Positions 16,810-26,415 of a stretch of DNA of 64,000 bases are shown in pieces (within the stretch, counting starts at the first letter, position 1; each line of letters opens with the position of its first letter). The DNA is from Paraclostridium tenue (GTDB lineage Bacteria; Bacillota; Clostridia; Peptostreptococcales; Peptostreptococcaceae): contig NZ_BAAACP010000010.1 of NCBI RefSeq assembly GCF_039521565.1, positions 62,001 through 126,000 of the forward strand, written 5' to 3'. The translations under genes were made by a program, and so were the position numbers. Under the pieces are notes generated by a model. It searched no databases. It saw only the letters and a list, made by a program, of their open reading frames with translations, and was not told the origin of the DNA.

Positions 16810-16843
16810 AAACCATATTGATAGAACAGTCAATATGGTTTTT
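16810..16843. terminator. Terminator
   Basis: AAACCATATTGA and TCAATATGGTTT form a perfect 12-bp stem with an 8-nt loop and flanking T. Confidence 0.85.
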
Positions 16844-16880
16844 ATATTTATTGAACTGAATTACAAATAATTAAATAAAA

Positions 16881-16899
16881 AATAACGATAATTATTATC
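16881..16899. promoter_or_regulatory. Fur box
   Basis: AATAACGATAATTATTATC matches the 19-bp Fur consensus (three GATAAT hexamers in forward-forward-inverted order) at 16 of 19 positions. It lies 83 bp before the first gene of the transporter cluster. Iron-dependent repression is inferred. Confidence 0.7.
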
Positions 16900-16981
16900 A
16901 AATATTATACAGAATGTATTGAAACTGATTATTGATTATGATAAGCTAATTATAGTTTGGAGAATAAGGAGAAAATAAAAA

Positions 16982-17371
16982 ATGAATAAAATTAAAAGGT
17001 ATATATATGTAATAGTAGGATTATTATCATTTGCCATAGGGGCAATAGGAGTAATACTACCAATACTTCCTACAACACCATTTTTATTATTAGCATCCTT
17101 TTGTTTTGTTAGAGGTTCTGAAAAATTTGATAGATGGTTTAAATCAACTAAGATGTATAAAAAGCACCTAGAAAGCTTTGTAAATGAAAAAGCTATGACA
17201 ATGAAACAAAAGGTAATAATATTATTATTTGTAAACATAATGTTAGCAATACCAATTATATTAATAGATAACTTACATATGAGATTGTTTTTATTAGGAC
17301 TAATTTGCATTAAGCTATATTATTTTATATTTAAAATAAAAACAATAAAACCTTATGCCATTAACGAGTAG
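16982..17371 (+). CDS. DUF454 (YbaN-like) inner membrane protein
   Basis: 129 residues; SD AAGGAG 8 bp upstream. Three to four TM segments: about 8-30 with the family signature GAIGVILPILPTTPFLLLASFCF, and two near residues 77-115. SEKFDRWFKSTKMY is the conserved loop. Function of the family is not established; it is often found in iron- or haem-related clusters. Here it follows a Fur box and precedes a second Fur box and an ABC pair on the same strand. Confidence 0.85.
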   Translation: MNKIKRYIYVIVGLLSFAIGAIGVILPILPTTPFLLLASFCFVRGSEKFDRWFKSTKMYKKHLESFVNEKAMTMKQKVIILLFVNIMLAIPIILIDNLHMRLFLLGLICIKLYYFIFKIKTIKPYAINE

Positions 17372-17412
17372 AGATTAAGTAATATCAGATAGGTTAGTTA
17401 TAAATAGACACT

Positions 17413-17431
17413 GATAATAATAATCATGTGC
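17413..17431. promoter_or_regulatory. Second Fur box
   Basis: GATAATAATAATCATGTGC matches the Fur consensus at about 14 of 19 positions, with two intact hexamers. It lies 46 bp before the next gene, suggesting that this gene and the ABC pair have their own iron-controlled promoter. Confidence 0.55.
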
Positions 17432-17476
17432 ATGATTGGGATTTTAAAATAAGAAAGAATTTAGAGGGAGATTTAA

Positions 17477-17791
17477 ATGTTACACAGATTAGGATCAATA
17501 TTTTTTTTATTAGCTATAATAACTAGTTTTTTTAAATATTTTAAGTTTATAAACAACAAATTAAGTTTAAAGTTACATTTTGCAACAGGCATCATAAGTG
17601 CAATAGCAATGATTATTTATTCATTAGTAGATTTTGTTAAAGATAAGGAAATTACAATCTTACCAGTAGGTATAGCTAGTATCTTAATAATATTATCTGG
17701 AACTAACAAGGTAAGAAAAAAATATAAATGTTTACATTTAGTATCAGTTATAGGTTTTGCAGGAGCACTTGCATTTCACATAATCAGTTAA
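17477..17791 (+). CDS. Small four-TM membrane protein
   Basis: 104 residues, almost entirely hydrophobic, with helices at about 4-20, 33-50, 60-76 and 86-103. His residues near helix ends (LHF, LHLV, FHII) could bind haem or metal, but this is a guess. No family recognised. GAGGGAG lies before ATG; it ends 20 bp before the ABC transporter gene and lies after a Fur box, so it probably belongs to the iron-regulated unit. Confidence 0.75.
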   Translation: MLHRLGSIFFLLAIITSFFKYFKFINNKLSLKLHFATGIISAIAMIIYSLVDFVKDKEITILPVGIASILIILSGTNKVRKKYKCLHLVSVIGFAGALAFHIIS

Positions 17792-17811
17792 TATAAAAGG
17801 AGGAATTATTT

Positions 17812-19581
17812 ATGATAAACAAAAGATTGCTTTCGCTTAGTAAAGAATCTCAAAAATATGTATATCTTACAGTTTTAATGAACTGGATATCTATAATATG
17901 TAATATAGGAATAGTACTATTTGTAGGGAATATAATAGATAAATTACATAATAATGATTTAAACTTTAATACAGGAGTTTATGTACTTTACTTAGGTTCA
18001 TTAATATTAATAAGATTTGTATGCAATTATATGTCAGGAAGATTTTCTTATTATTCATCAGCAAATGTAAGAACATCTATTAGAGAAAGTATTTATAAGA
18101 AATTATTAAAATTAGGTGTGAATTACAATGATACAATATCAACTTCTTCAATTGTTCAAATAGCAGTAGATGGAGTAGAAGCACTTGAAATTTATTTTGG
18201 TAGATACTTACCTCAATTATTTTACAGCTTATTAGCACCACTTACTTTATTTTTAGTTATTGCACCTATAAGTTTTAAAGCAGCAATAGTACTTTTAATA
18301 TGTGTGCCACTAATACCCATATCAATAGCAGCTGTAATGAAATTTGCCAAAAAACTTTTAAGTAAATATTGGGGGATATACACTAATTTAGGAGATTCTT
18401 TCCTAGAAAATCTTCAAGGTCTTACAATTTTAAAAATATTTGATTTAGATGAAGAAAAAAATCAAGAGATGAATAAAGAAGCAGAGACTTTTAGAAATAT
18501 AACAATGAAAGTTTTATCAATGCAATTAAATTCTATAACAATAATGGACTTAATAGCATTTGGGGGTTCAGCAATAGGTATATTAATAGCTGTTACTGAA
18601 TTTTACAATGGGAACATTACAATAGGATCTACAGTTGTAATAATACTATTATCATCAGAATTTTTTATACCAATGAGACTTTTAGGATCATTTTTCCATG
18701 TAGCTATGAATGGACTAGCTGCAGCTGATAAGATTTTTGATTTACTTGATACTAAGGTTGAAGCTGAAAAAGAATTATCTGATAAGGATAAAGAAAAGTT
18801 AGAGAATATTTCTATATCAATAAAGAATGTTGATTTTAGCTATGATAATGAAAGAAAAGTTTTACATAATGTTAATGTAGATATAAAAAACAAGTCTATG
18901 GTTGCTTTAGTAGGAGAAAGTGGATGTGGAAAAAGTACAATAACTAATTTACTTTTAAAATTAAATAAAGTTGATAAAGGCGAGATTTTATTAAATGGAA
19001 TAAATCTAAATAATATACCATTTGATGAATTAAGAAAAAAGGTTAGTTTTATAAGTCACAGCTCATATATATTTAATTCTACAATAGAAGAAAACCTAAG
19101 AATGGGTAATGAATATGCGACTGAAGAAGAATTATACAGTGCTCTTAAAAAAGCAAATTTATATGAATTTGTAATGGGATTAGAGAAAAAATTACAAACT
19201 CCAGTTGGAGAAAATGGATCATTCTTATCTGGAGGTCAAAAGCAGAGATTAGCTTTAGCCAGAATGATACTTACAAACCCAGAAGTTTATATATTTGATG
19301 AAGCTACATCAAATGTAGATGTTGAAAGTGAAGATTCAATACTTGAAACAATATATGCACTATCTAAAGAAAAAACAGTAGTAGTCATATCACATAGATT
19401 AGCTAATATAAAGAATGCAGATAAAATATATGTACTAGAAAAAGGGTATATAGTTGAGAGTGGAAATCATGATAATTTAATGAAGAATAATTCAGTGTAT
19501 GCTAATTTATACACAAATCAAGAGAAATTAGAAGATATATATAAAGAAGATGTAACTAGGGAGGTGGCTATAAGTGAATAA
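17812..19581 (+). CDS. ABC transporter, fused permease/ATPase, subunit 1
   Basis: 589 residues; SD AAAGGAGG. N-terminal six-TM exporter-fold domain (residues 15-310), then the ATPase: Walker A GESGCGKST, signature LSGGQKQR, Walker B VYIFDEATS, H-loop VISHRLA. Overall like CydD and like the exporter-fold siderophore importers YbtP/IrtA. Works as a heterodimer with the next protein (the genes overlap by 8 bp). The Fur boxes upstream favour a role in iron, haem or siderophore traffic over CydDC-type thiol export; no cytochrome bd genes are near. Confidence 0.88.
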   Translation: MINKRLLSLSKESQKYVYLTVLMNWISIICNIGIVLFVGNIIDKLHNNDLNFNTGVYVLYLGSLILIRFVCNYMSGRFSYYSSANVRTSIRESIYKKLLKLGVNYNDTISTSSIVQIAVDGVEALEIYFGRYLPQLFYSLLAPLTLFLVIAPISFKAAIVLLICVPLIPISIAAVMKFAKKLLSKYWGIYTNLGDSFLENLQGLTILKIFDLDEEKNQEMNKEAETFRNITMKVLSMQLNSITIMDLIAFGGSAIGILIAVTEFYNGNITIGSTVVIILLSSEFFIPMRLLGSFFHVAMNGLAAADKIFDLLDTKVEAEKELSDKDKEKLENISISIKNVDFSYDNERKVLHNVNVDIKNKSMVALVGESGCGKSTITNLLLKLNKVDKGEILLNGINLNNIPFDELRKKVSFISHSSYIFNSTIEENLRMGNEYATEEELYSALKKANLYEFVMGLEKKLQTPVGENGSFLSGGQKQRLALARMILTNPEVYIFDEATSNVDVESEDSILETIYALSKEKTVVVISHRLANIKNADKIYVLEKGYIVESGNHDNLMKNNSVYANLYTNQEKLEDIYKEDVTREVAISE

Positions 19582-21259
19582 GGAAAGAAAGAGGTTATCT
19601 GGTGGAAAGATAATGCTTAGACTTATAAAAATATTAAAGCCATTAGTGCCTGTAATGATGATAACAATAAGTTTTGGAGTATTAGGATTTTTAGCCGCTA
19701 TAGCTATAACTACTTTTGGAGCAGTAGCTATGGGAAATATTATAGGTTTGGATATGGGATATACTTTACAAACTTGTGTAAAAATAATAATTGTATGTGG
19801 AGTGATTAGAGGAATACTAAGATATATAGAGCAATATTCAGGTCATTATATAGCATTTAAAATACTTGCTATACTTAGAGATAAGGTATATAAAGCTTTA
19901 AGAAAATTAGCTCCTGCCAAGCTTGAAAGTAAGGAGAAAGGAAATTTAATATCAGTTATAACAAGTGACATCGAGTTACTTGAAGTATTTTATGCTCATA
20001 CTATAGCACCAATAGCAATAGCTATAATTACATCAGCTATAATAGCAGTATTTTTATATAATATAAATCCATACTTTGGGATAATAGGAGTAGTTTTCTA
20101 TATAATAGTAGGATATATAATACCGGTTTTATCTTCTAAGTTGGGAAGTGAAGCAGGATTTGATTATAGAAATGAATTTGGAAAAACTAATAGTTTCCTG
20201 TTAGATTCATTAAAAGGGATAAAAGAAATACTATTATTTGGGCAAGGAAACAATAGATTAAACTCAATAAACGAAAACAGTAATAAATTAAATGAAAAGA
20301 TGAAGGTCATAAAAAGTCATGAAGGCTTAATAAGAGCTTTAACTGATATAACTATAATGATAGCAATACTTACAACACTTTATGCAGGTGTTACATTATA
20401 CAAATCTCAATCTATAAACCTAGGACAATTAGTAGTAGCTTTGGTTTTACTTTCTAGTTCATTTGGTCCTACTGTAGCACTAAGTAACTTATCAAACAAC
20501 TTAATGCATACATTTGCTTGTGCACAAAGATTATTTGATATACTAGATGAAGTACCTGCTGTTTGTGAAGTAGCTGGAAATGAAGATTTAGAAATGAATA
20601 ATACAAATATAAATAATTTAGAATTTAAGTATTTAGATAGAGAAGAAGTACTACTTAAAGATGTAAATCTTAACATTAAAAAAGGTGATAAGATTGCAAT
20701 AATTGGTGAAAGTGGATGTGGAAAGAGTACACTTTTAAAACTTATGATGAGATTTTGGGATGTAGATAAGGGAAGTATTGAAATAGACAATAAAAATATA
20801 AAAACTATTCCAACAAAGTCTTTAAGAAAATCACAATCATTAGTAAGTCAAGAGACGTTTTTATTTAATGATACAATTGAAAATAACCTAAAGATTGGGA
20901 AAAAAGATGCGACTCGTGAAGAAATAATAAGTGCTTGTAAAAAAGCATCTATACATGAGTTTATAGAAACCCTACCAAAGGGATATGAAACTAATGTTGG
21001 AGAAATAGGTTCAAACCTTTCATCAGGAGAAAGACAAAGATTAGGTATAGCAAGAGCATTTTTACATAATCCACAAGTTTTAATTCTTGATGAACCAACT
21101 AGCAATTTAGATACTCTTAATGAAGCTCAAATATTAAGAAGTATAAAAGAAGAATCAGATGATAAGACAATAATAATGGTATCACATAGAAAATCAAGTA
21201 CATCTATATGTGATAAAAAAGTTTATGTAAAAGATAATACGCTTAAGTTTAACTATTAA
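19574..21259 (+). CDS. ABC transporter, fused permease/ATPase, subunit 2
   Basis: 561 residues from GTG 19574, which has GGGAGG 9 bp upstream and overlaps the preceding stop. TM domain at about 20-320 (GHYIAFKILAILRDKVYKALRKLAP is the coupling-helix region), then the ATPase with GESGCGKST, signature LSSGERQRLGIARA, VLILDEPTSNLD and VSHRKSS. In the signature the canonical second Gly is Ser, a common variant. CydC/YbtQ/IrtB-like partner of the preceding gene. The terminator 44 bp after the stop closes the unit. Confidence 0.88.
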   Translation: MNKERKRLSGGKIMLRLIKILKPLVPVMMITISFGVLGFLAAIAITTFGAVAMGNIIGLDMGYTLQTCVKIIIVCGVIRGILRYIEQYSGHYIAFKILAILRDKVYKALRKLAPAKLESKEKGNLISVITSDIELLEVFYAHTIAPIAIAIITSAIIAVFLYNINPYFGIIGVVFYIIVGYIIPVLSSKLGSEAGFDYRNEFGKTNSFLLDSLKGIKEILLFGQGNNRLNSINENSNKLNEKMKVIKSHEGLIRALTDITIMIAILTTLYAGVTLYKSQSINLGQLVVALVLLSSSFGPTVALSNLSNNLMHTFACAQRLFDILDEVPAVCEVAGNEDLEMNNTNINNLEFKYLDREEVLLKDVNLNIKKGDKIAIIGESGCGKSTLLKLMMRFWDVDKGSIEIDNKNIKTIPTKSLRKSQSLVSQETFLFNDTIENNLKIGKKDATREEIISACKKASIHEFIETLPKGYETNVGEIGSNLSSGERQRLGIARAFLHNPQVLILDEPTSNLDTLNEAQILRSIKEESDDKTIIMVSHRKSSTSICDKKVYVKDNTLKFNY

Positions 21260-21302
21260 AAGCATAATCTCGATTAATTAGAAAATTGTGAGTATAACTT
21301 TA

Positions 21303-21334
21303 AAAGATATTGATTAAAATCAATATCTTTTTTT
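21303..21334 (+). terminator. Terminator of the ABC unit
   Basis: AAAGATATTGAT and ATCAATATCTTT form a perfect 12-bp stem with a 4-nt loop, followed by T residues. Confidence 0.9.
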
Positions 21335-21478
21335 ATGTAAATTTTATTTTAGACATATAAATCTTATAAATAGAAGATTTGAAATGAAATATATTGAGTG
21401 TAGGTTTATTAACTATATTGATAAAAATATAAAAAATAACAAATTTCAATAAAATTATAAAATATTAAAAATATTATA

Positions 21479-21501
21479 ATGTAGACAATATGTGTCAACA
21501 T
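21479..21501. promoter_or_regulatory. Inverted repeat upstream of the M20 gene
   Basis: ATGTAGACA and TGTGTCAACAT form a near-perfect palindrome in an otherwise featureless AT-rich gap (21335-21657). It could be an operator for the regulator at 22875; this is untested. Confidence 0.35.
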
Positions 21502-21657
21502 TATTTACTATTATCTAAATATAGCTTATATAAATATCAATAAGTTTAATATATATATTAAAAGGGGTAAGAAATAAATACTTAATTCAATTGATGAATT
21601 AATATATCAAATATGTAAAAGAATAAATTAAAATCTAAAAATAAAGAAGGTAGAGTT

Positions 21658-22842
21658 ATGAATAAATTTATAGAACAAGCTAAGTTAATAAAAGAAGATA
21701 TGATAGTTTATAGAAGAACTATTCATAGTAATCCTGAGGTTGGATCTAAATTACCTAAAACAAAAACTTATGTGATAGATAAATTAAGAAAATTCGGATA
21801 TGATCCTAAGGAAATATGTGAAAGTGGTATAGTAGCCACAATTAAAGGAGATAAACCAGGAAAAACTTTTTTATTAAGAGCAGATATGGATGCATTACCA
21901 ATGAAGGAAGATGCTGAATGTGACTTTAAATCAACTAATGGATGTATGCATTCATGTGGTCATGATATGCATACAGCAATGCTTTTAGGTGCAGCTAAGC
22001 TACTAAAACAAAATCAAGATCAAATAGAAGGTACTATTAAATTAGTATTCCAACCAGATGAAGAAGGATTTACAGGTGCCAAGAAGATGATACAAGCAGG
22101 TGTCCTTGAAAATCCTAAAGTTGATGCAGCTATGGCAATGCATGTACATTCTGGTACACCTTCAAATATAATATTATGTGGGTTAGGAACTAGCATAGCA
22201 GGATGTAATAGATTTAGAATTGTTGTAAAAGGATCTGGATGTCATGGAGCTATGCCTGAAACAGGAGTAGATCCGATAAATATAGCTGCTCACATTTATT
22301 TATCTTTACAAGAAATAATAAGTAGAGAAATATCAGCTACTAAGCCGGCTGTTGTGACGATAGGTAAATTTGTTGGAGGAGATGCACCAAACATAATACC
22401 AGGAGAGGTTGTTATGGAAGGTACTATCAGAAGTTTAGACAAAGAAGTGGGAGAATTTATATTTAACAGAATAAATGATATAGTTATATCTACTGCTAAA
22501 ATGTTTAGAGGCGAAGCTGAGTTAATAGAGTTATCTTCAGTACCACCATTAACTAACGATAATAATTTAGCTCATGAAATTACTAATTATATGAAAGATT
22601 TAGTAGGAGAACAATCAGTTATATTATTTGAATCTGGAGGAATGGGATCAGAAGATTTTGCTTCTTATTCATATGAAGTTCCAAGCTTATATGTTATGCT
22701 AGGTGCAGGTTCAAAACAAGAGAATACTTTATTTGGAGAACCAATGCATAATGAGAAGGTTGTATTTAATGAAGATATATTACCTACAGGAGCAGCTATT
22801 TATGCTTATAGTGCAATAATGTGGTTAAAAAATAATAAGTAA
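21658..22842 (+). CDS. M20-family amidohydrolase (hippurate/N-acyl amino acid hydrolase type)
   Basis: 394 residues, the normal length of the family. Metal ligands are visible: HSCGHDMHT (Cys and His), DEEGFTGA (catalytic Glu-Glu), MHVHSG, and the C-terminal EPMHNEKV. The dimerisation lid domain lies at about 185-295 (RFRIVVKGSGCHGAMPETGVDP). Hydrolyses N-acyl or amide bonds of amino acids in the cytoplasm; exact substrate unknown (hippurate, N-acetyl amino acids or indole-acetyl conjugates are handled by relatives). The YafY-type regulator 32 bp downstream may control it. Confidence 0.88.
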   Translation: MNKFIEQAKLIKEDMIVYRRTIHSNPEVGSKLPKTKTYVIDKLRKFGYDPKEICESGIVATIKGDKPGKTFLLRADMDALPMKEDAECDFKSTNGCMHSCGHDMHTAMLLGAAKLLKQNQDQIEGTIKLVFQPDEEGFTGAKKMIQAGVLENPKVDAAMAMHVHSGTPSNIILCGLGTSIAGCNRFRIVVKGSGCHGAMPETGVDPINIAAHIYLSLQEIISREISATKPAVVTIGKFVGGDAPNIIPGEVVMEGTIRSLDKEVGEFIFNRINDIVISTAKMFRGEAELIELSSVPPLTNDNNLAHEITNYMKDLVGEQSVILFESGGMGSEDFASYSYEVPSLYVMLGAGSKQENTLFGEPMHNEKVVFNEDILPTGAAIYAYSAIMWLKNNK

Positions 22843-22874
22843 ATATATAATTAGTAGATTGAAAGGAAGTATTA

Positions 22875-23525
22875 ATGAGATTATTAGATATTTTATTTTA
22901 TCTATTAAGGTGTAATTCTAAAGTTACAATTAAGGAGTTATCTGAAATTTTTAATGTATCTACTAAAACAATAAGAAGGGATTTAGATAAGTTATCAATA
23001 CTAGGAATACCTATAACTATATATAGAGGTGTAAACGGAGGAGTAGAGATTGATAAAAACTATATAATATCAAAGTATATACTAAAATATAGTGATTATG
23101 AATCTTTAATATTTGCATTATATATAGGTGAAAAAATAAGTAAGGATATAAGTGAATCTTTTTTGATTGAAAAATTTAAGTTCGTAGATAATGATAGATG
23201 TTCTAAAATTTTAAGTAATCTTAGACAACGATTTATAATAGATTTATATGAAGAAGAGTTTGACACTAAAAATAAAATATGCAAAGAAATTGATAAATCT
23301 TTAGATAATAAGTCTTTTATACAATTAGAAGTAAACGGTAATAAGTTTGAAGTATATCCAATCTCTTATGTACTAAGAAAAGAAGGTTTATGTTTATATT
23401 GCTATAGAGAAAAGTATATGATTATTTTAATTAATAAAATATCTAATGCTATAATGTGTAGCAAAAGTTATGATGGGCCTATAATTAGCTATATTGAAAA
23501 TAAAAATAAAATAAAATTTATTTAA
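22875..23525 (+). CDS. HTH regulator with WYL-like C-terminal domain
   Basis: 216 residues; SD AAAGGAAG. N-terminal HTH_11/DeoR-type winged helix (VTIKELSEIFNVSTKTIRRDLDKLSILGIPITIYRG, residues 17-52), then a helical linker and a short C-terminal beta domain (FIQLEVNGNKFEVYPISYVLRKEGLCLYCY) like the WYL domain of YafY proteins, which is shortened. Binds DNA and probably a small ligand. Co-directional with the M20 gene, which it may regulate. Confidence 0.82.
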   Translation: MRLLDILFYLLRCNSKVTIKELSEIFNVSTKTIRRDLDKLSILGIPITIYRGVNGGVEIDKNYIISKYILKYSDYESLIFALYIGEKISKDISESFLIEKFKFVDNDRCSKILSNLRQRFIIDLYEEEFDTKNKICKEIDKSLDNKSFIQLEVNGNKFEVYPISYVLRKEGLCLYCYREKYMIILINKISNAIMCSKSYDGPIISYIENKNKIKFI

Positions 23526-23685
23526 TTGTATTTTTAAATAATTATAATAAATTAACACATTCGCAAATATAAATTTAGCACAAATTTTATTGGATATATT
23601 TGTATTTTAATGATTGAAAAAATATATACAGCACAATATAATGAAAATGCAACACAACATAAATATTAAAAAAGGATGTGTTATA

Positions 23686-24696
23686 TTGAGGGATGCAATA
23701 TTATTAGAAGAAATAATAAATATAGAATCATTTCAAAAAATACAAGATGATATAGCTAAAGCTACAGATATAGCAATAATAATGGTGGATTATAAGGGCA
23801 AGCCAATAACAAGTCATAGTAATTCTACAAAATTTTGCTGTATGGTTAGAGAAATAAATGAGTATTCAGCTTTATGTGAAAAGTGTGATTCTAGAGGAGG
23901 AGTAGAATCTGCTAGAATTAAAGAAGCTTATATATATAAATGCCATAAAGGATTAGTAGATTTTGCTGTACCTATAATAGTTATGGGTCAATATTTAGGA
24001 GCTATGATGGCAGGTCAGATTTTGGTAGATGAAAATGACAAATTTGAATTAGAAGAAATTGTAAAGGTAGACAATACCTTTAAAAATTTGGATAATAGAT
24101 TAAAAAAAGAACTTGAGATAGAATATAGTAAATTACCTATTTTAAGTTTTAATAAGATAAAATCAATAGCACAGATGATGTTTCATATAAGCAATTATAT
24201 AGCAGAAGAAGCAGTACTTAAGATGTCCTTAAATGAAATTAACAATGAATATTATAATGAACAAAATGAAGATAAAAATAGTAGTAAATGTATAGATATA
24301 AAAAAAGTAGATGAAACTAAAGATGTTAATTTCATGATTAATAAATATAATAATGAAGAATCTCCAATCATGAAAGCTATTGAATATATTAATAATAATA
24401 TTTATGAAAATATAACTTTAAAAAAAATATCTTCTGTATGTAACTTAAGTCAATGCTATTTTAGCAAATTATTTAAAAAGGAAACAGGAATAAATTTTAT
24501 TGAATATTTAAATATGAAAAAGATAGCAAAAGCAAAACAGTTGTTAATAAATACTGATAAAGCAATAAATAGTATTTCCTTAGATTTAGGCTTTGAAGAT
24601 TGTGGTTACTTCATAAGGATATTTAAAAAATTAGAAGGAACAACTCCAAAAAAATTCAGAGATATGTATAAAAAACTAGTCTTATTTAAAAAATAG
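23686..24696 (+). CDS. PocR-domain AraC-family regulator (1,3-propanediol branch)
   Basis: About 336 residues if translation starts at TTG 23686, which has AAAGGATG 7 bp upstream; in-frame starts further upstream (23614, 23641) lack an SD and align poorly with the paralogue at 55563. Residues about 15-190 form a PocR sensory domain with its Cys set (FCCMVRE, CEKCDSRGG, YKCHKG). The C-terminal 100 residues are two AraC HTH motifs (ITLKKISSVCNLSQCYFSKLFKKETG and AINSISLDLGFEDCGYFIRIFKK). PocR activates propanediol/glycerol genes in Salmonella; dhaT lies just downstream. The protein is a paralogue of the one before gldA. Confidence 0.88.
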   Translation: MRDAILLEEIINIESFQKIQDDIAKATDIAIIMVDYKGKPITSHSNSTKFCCMVREINEYSALCEKCDSRGGVESARIKEAYIYKCHKGLVDFAVPIIVMGQYLGAMMAGQILVDENDKFELEEIVKVDNTFKNLDNRLKKELEIEYSKLPILSFNKIKSIAQMMFHISNYIAEEAVLKMSLNEINNEYYNEQNEDKNSSKCIDIKKVDETKDVNFMINKYNNEESPIMKAIEYINNNIYENITLKKISSVCNLSQCYFSKLFKKETGINFIEYLNMKKIAKAKQLLINTDKAINSISLDLGFEDCGYFIRIFKKLEGTTPKKFRDMYKKLVLFKK

Positions 24697-24797
24697 GACT
24701 TTTTTTATGTAAAAAATAGTGAAGGTCAAAAAAGTCGTATTTTTAAAATAAAAATAGGCTAAAAATTTACATAAAAAGCTAAGATATTAAGATGTAT

Positions 24798-24826
24798 TTG
24801 ACAAGGAAAAGGGTTAAAATTATAAC
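24798..24826 (+). promoter_or_regulatory. Promoter of dhaT
   Basis: TTGACA at 24798-24803, 17-bp spacer, TATAAC at 24821-24826: a near-consensus vegetative promoter about 100 bp before dhaT. The long untranslated leader and the A-rich DNA upstream may hold activator sites. Confidence 0.65.
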
Positions 24827-24933
24827 AAGGAAAACGAAAACCTAAAATCAAAATAAAATACAAATTTAAAACTCAAAAGATTTTGATGTAGATTTAAATC
24901 AAGACTAACGGACATAAATTGGAGGAATATGAA

Positions 24934-26094
24934 ATGGGCAGAATGTATGATTATCTAGTACCAAGTGTTAACTTTATGGGACCAGGATGTTTAAAAGTTA
25001 TTGGTGAAAGAGCTAAAATGTTAGGTGGAAAAAAAGTCTTAATAGTTACAGATAAATTCTTAAGAACTCAAAAAAATGGAGCAGTTGAACAAACAATAAA
25101 ATATTTAACACAAGAAGGTATTGAAGTTGTTATATACGATGGAACTGAACCAAATCCAAAAGATACAAATGTAGCTGATGGTTTAAAAATATACAAAGAC
25201 GAAAATTGTGATATGATAGTTACAGTAGGTGGAGGATCTTCTCATGACTGTGGTAAAGGTATAGGTATAGCTGCAACTCATAAAGGGGATTTATATGAAT
25301 ATGCAGGTATAGAAACATTAACTAATGCATTACCACCAATATTAGCAGTAAATACAACAGCAGGAACTGGAAGCGAAGTTACTAGACACTGCGTTATAAC
25401 TAATACAAAAACTAAGGTCAAATATGTTATAGTTAGTTGGAGAAACTTACCATTAGTATCTTTCAATGACCCAGAATTAATGGTTGGAAAACCAGCTGGA
25501 CTTACTGCAGCTACAGGAATGGATGCATTAACTCATGCAGTAGAAGCTTATGTATCTAAAGATGCTAACCCTGTAACAGATGCATCTGCTATACAAGCAA
25601 TAAAATTAATAGCTAATAACTTAAGACAAGCAGTTGCTATGGGTGAAAATTTAGAAGCGAGAACAAATATGGCTTATGCATCATTATTAGCTGGTATGGC
25701 ATTTAACAATGCTAACTTAGGTTATGTTCACGCTATGGCTCATCAATTAGGTGGATTATACGATATGCCACATGGTGTTGCTAATGCAATGTTATTACCT
25801 CATGTTTGTAAGTATAATATAATATCTAATCCACAAAAATTTGCTGATATAGCTGAATTTATGGGAGAAAATATAGATGGTTTATCAGTTCATGAAGCAG
25901 CTGAAAAAGCAATAGATGCAATGTTTAGATTATCTAAAGATATAGGAATACCAACTTCATTAAAAGAAAAGGGAATAAAAGAAGAAGATTTCGAATATAT
26001 GGCTGAAATGGCTCTTAAAGATGGAAATGCATTTAGTAATCCAAGAAAAGGTAACAAACAAGATATAATAAATATATTTAAAGCAGCATATTAA
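24934..26094 (+). CDS. dhaT: 1,3-propanediol dehydrogenase (iron-containing alcohol dehydrogenase)
   Basis: 386 residues from ATG 24934 (GGAGGA 8 bp upstream); TTG 24919 in frame would overlap the SD. Very close to DhaT of Klebsiella and clostridia throughout: NAD-binding VTVGGGSSHDCGKGIG, then metal-ligand region GMDALTHAVEAYVSKDANPVTDA, HAMAHQLGGLYDMPHGVANA and GNAFSNPRKGNKQ at the C-terminus. Reduces 3-hydroxypropionaldehyde to 1,3-propanediol with NADH in the reductive branch of glycerol fermentation. The dehydratase genes are not in this window. Probably activated by the PocR-AraC protein upstream. Confidence 0.93.
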   Translation: MGRMYDYLVPSVNFMGPGCLKVIGERAKMLGGKKVLIVTDKFLRTQKNGAVEQTIKYLTQEGIEVVIYDGTEPNPKDTNVADGLKIYKDENCDMIVTVGGGSSHDCGKGIGIAATHKGDLYEYAGIETLTNALPPILAVNTTAGTGSEVTRHCVITNTKTKVKYVIVSWRNLPLVSFNDPELMVGKPAGLTAATGMDALTHAVEAYVSKDANPVTDASAIQAIKLIANNLRQAVAMGENLEARTNMAYASLLAGMAFNNANLGYVHAMAHQLGGLYDMPHGVANAMLLPHVCKYNIISNPQKFADIAEFMGENIDGLSVHEAAEKAIDAMFRLSKDIGIPTSLKEKGIKEEDFEYMAEMALKDGNAFSNPRKGNKQDIINIFKAAY

Positions 26095-26178
26095 TAAAAA
26101 TATCCCATCTCTTAAAAACTTAATACTTAAAAAGAGGATGTAGTGAAACACGAGAGGGTGTTAGTTAACAATATAAGA

Positions 26179-26225
26179 GTTGAGTCTAAGTATTTATTTA
26201 TAATACTTTGACTCAACTTTTTTAT
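26179..26225 (+). terminator. Terminator of dhaT
   Basis: GTTGAGTC pairs with GACTCAAC, with an inner AAGTATT/AATACTT stem, followed by eight T. The rest of 26095-26415 has no recognisable gene. Confidence 0.85.
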
Positions 26226-26415
26226 TTTTAAAGTTTGTAAAATATTTTCTTCAAGAATTGGACTAAGCAAATTAATATTTTAAGTACTTGATAGGTGAAA
26301 ATAATACATTTATTGACTTTATATAAGTACATAGCTACTATTTAATTGAATAAATTTAAAAATATACAATAATGTATTTAGCATAAAAGAGTATGGGAAT
26401 TAATGGAGGGAATTA

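Noticed and set aside
17812..21259. Naming the ABC pair cydDC
   Set aside because: No cytochrome bd genes nearby and Fur boxes upstream; sequence features alone do not separate CydDC from siderophore-type pairs.
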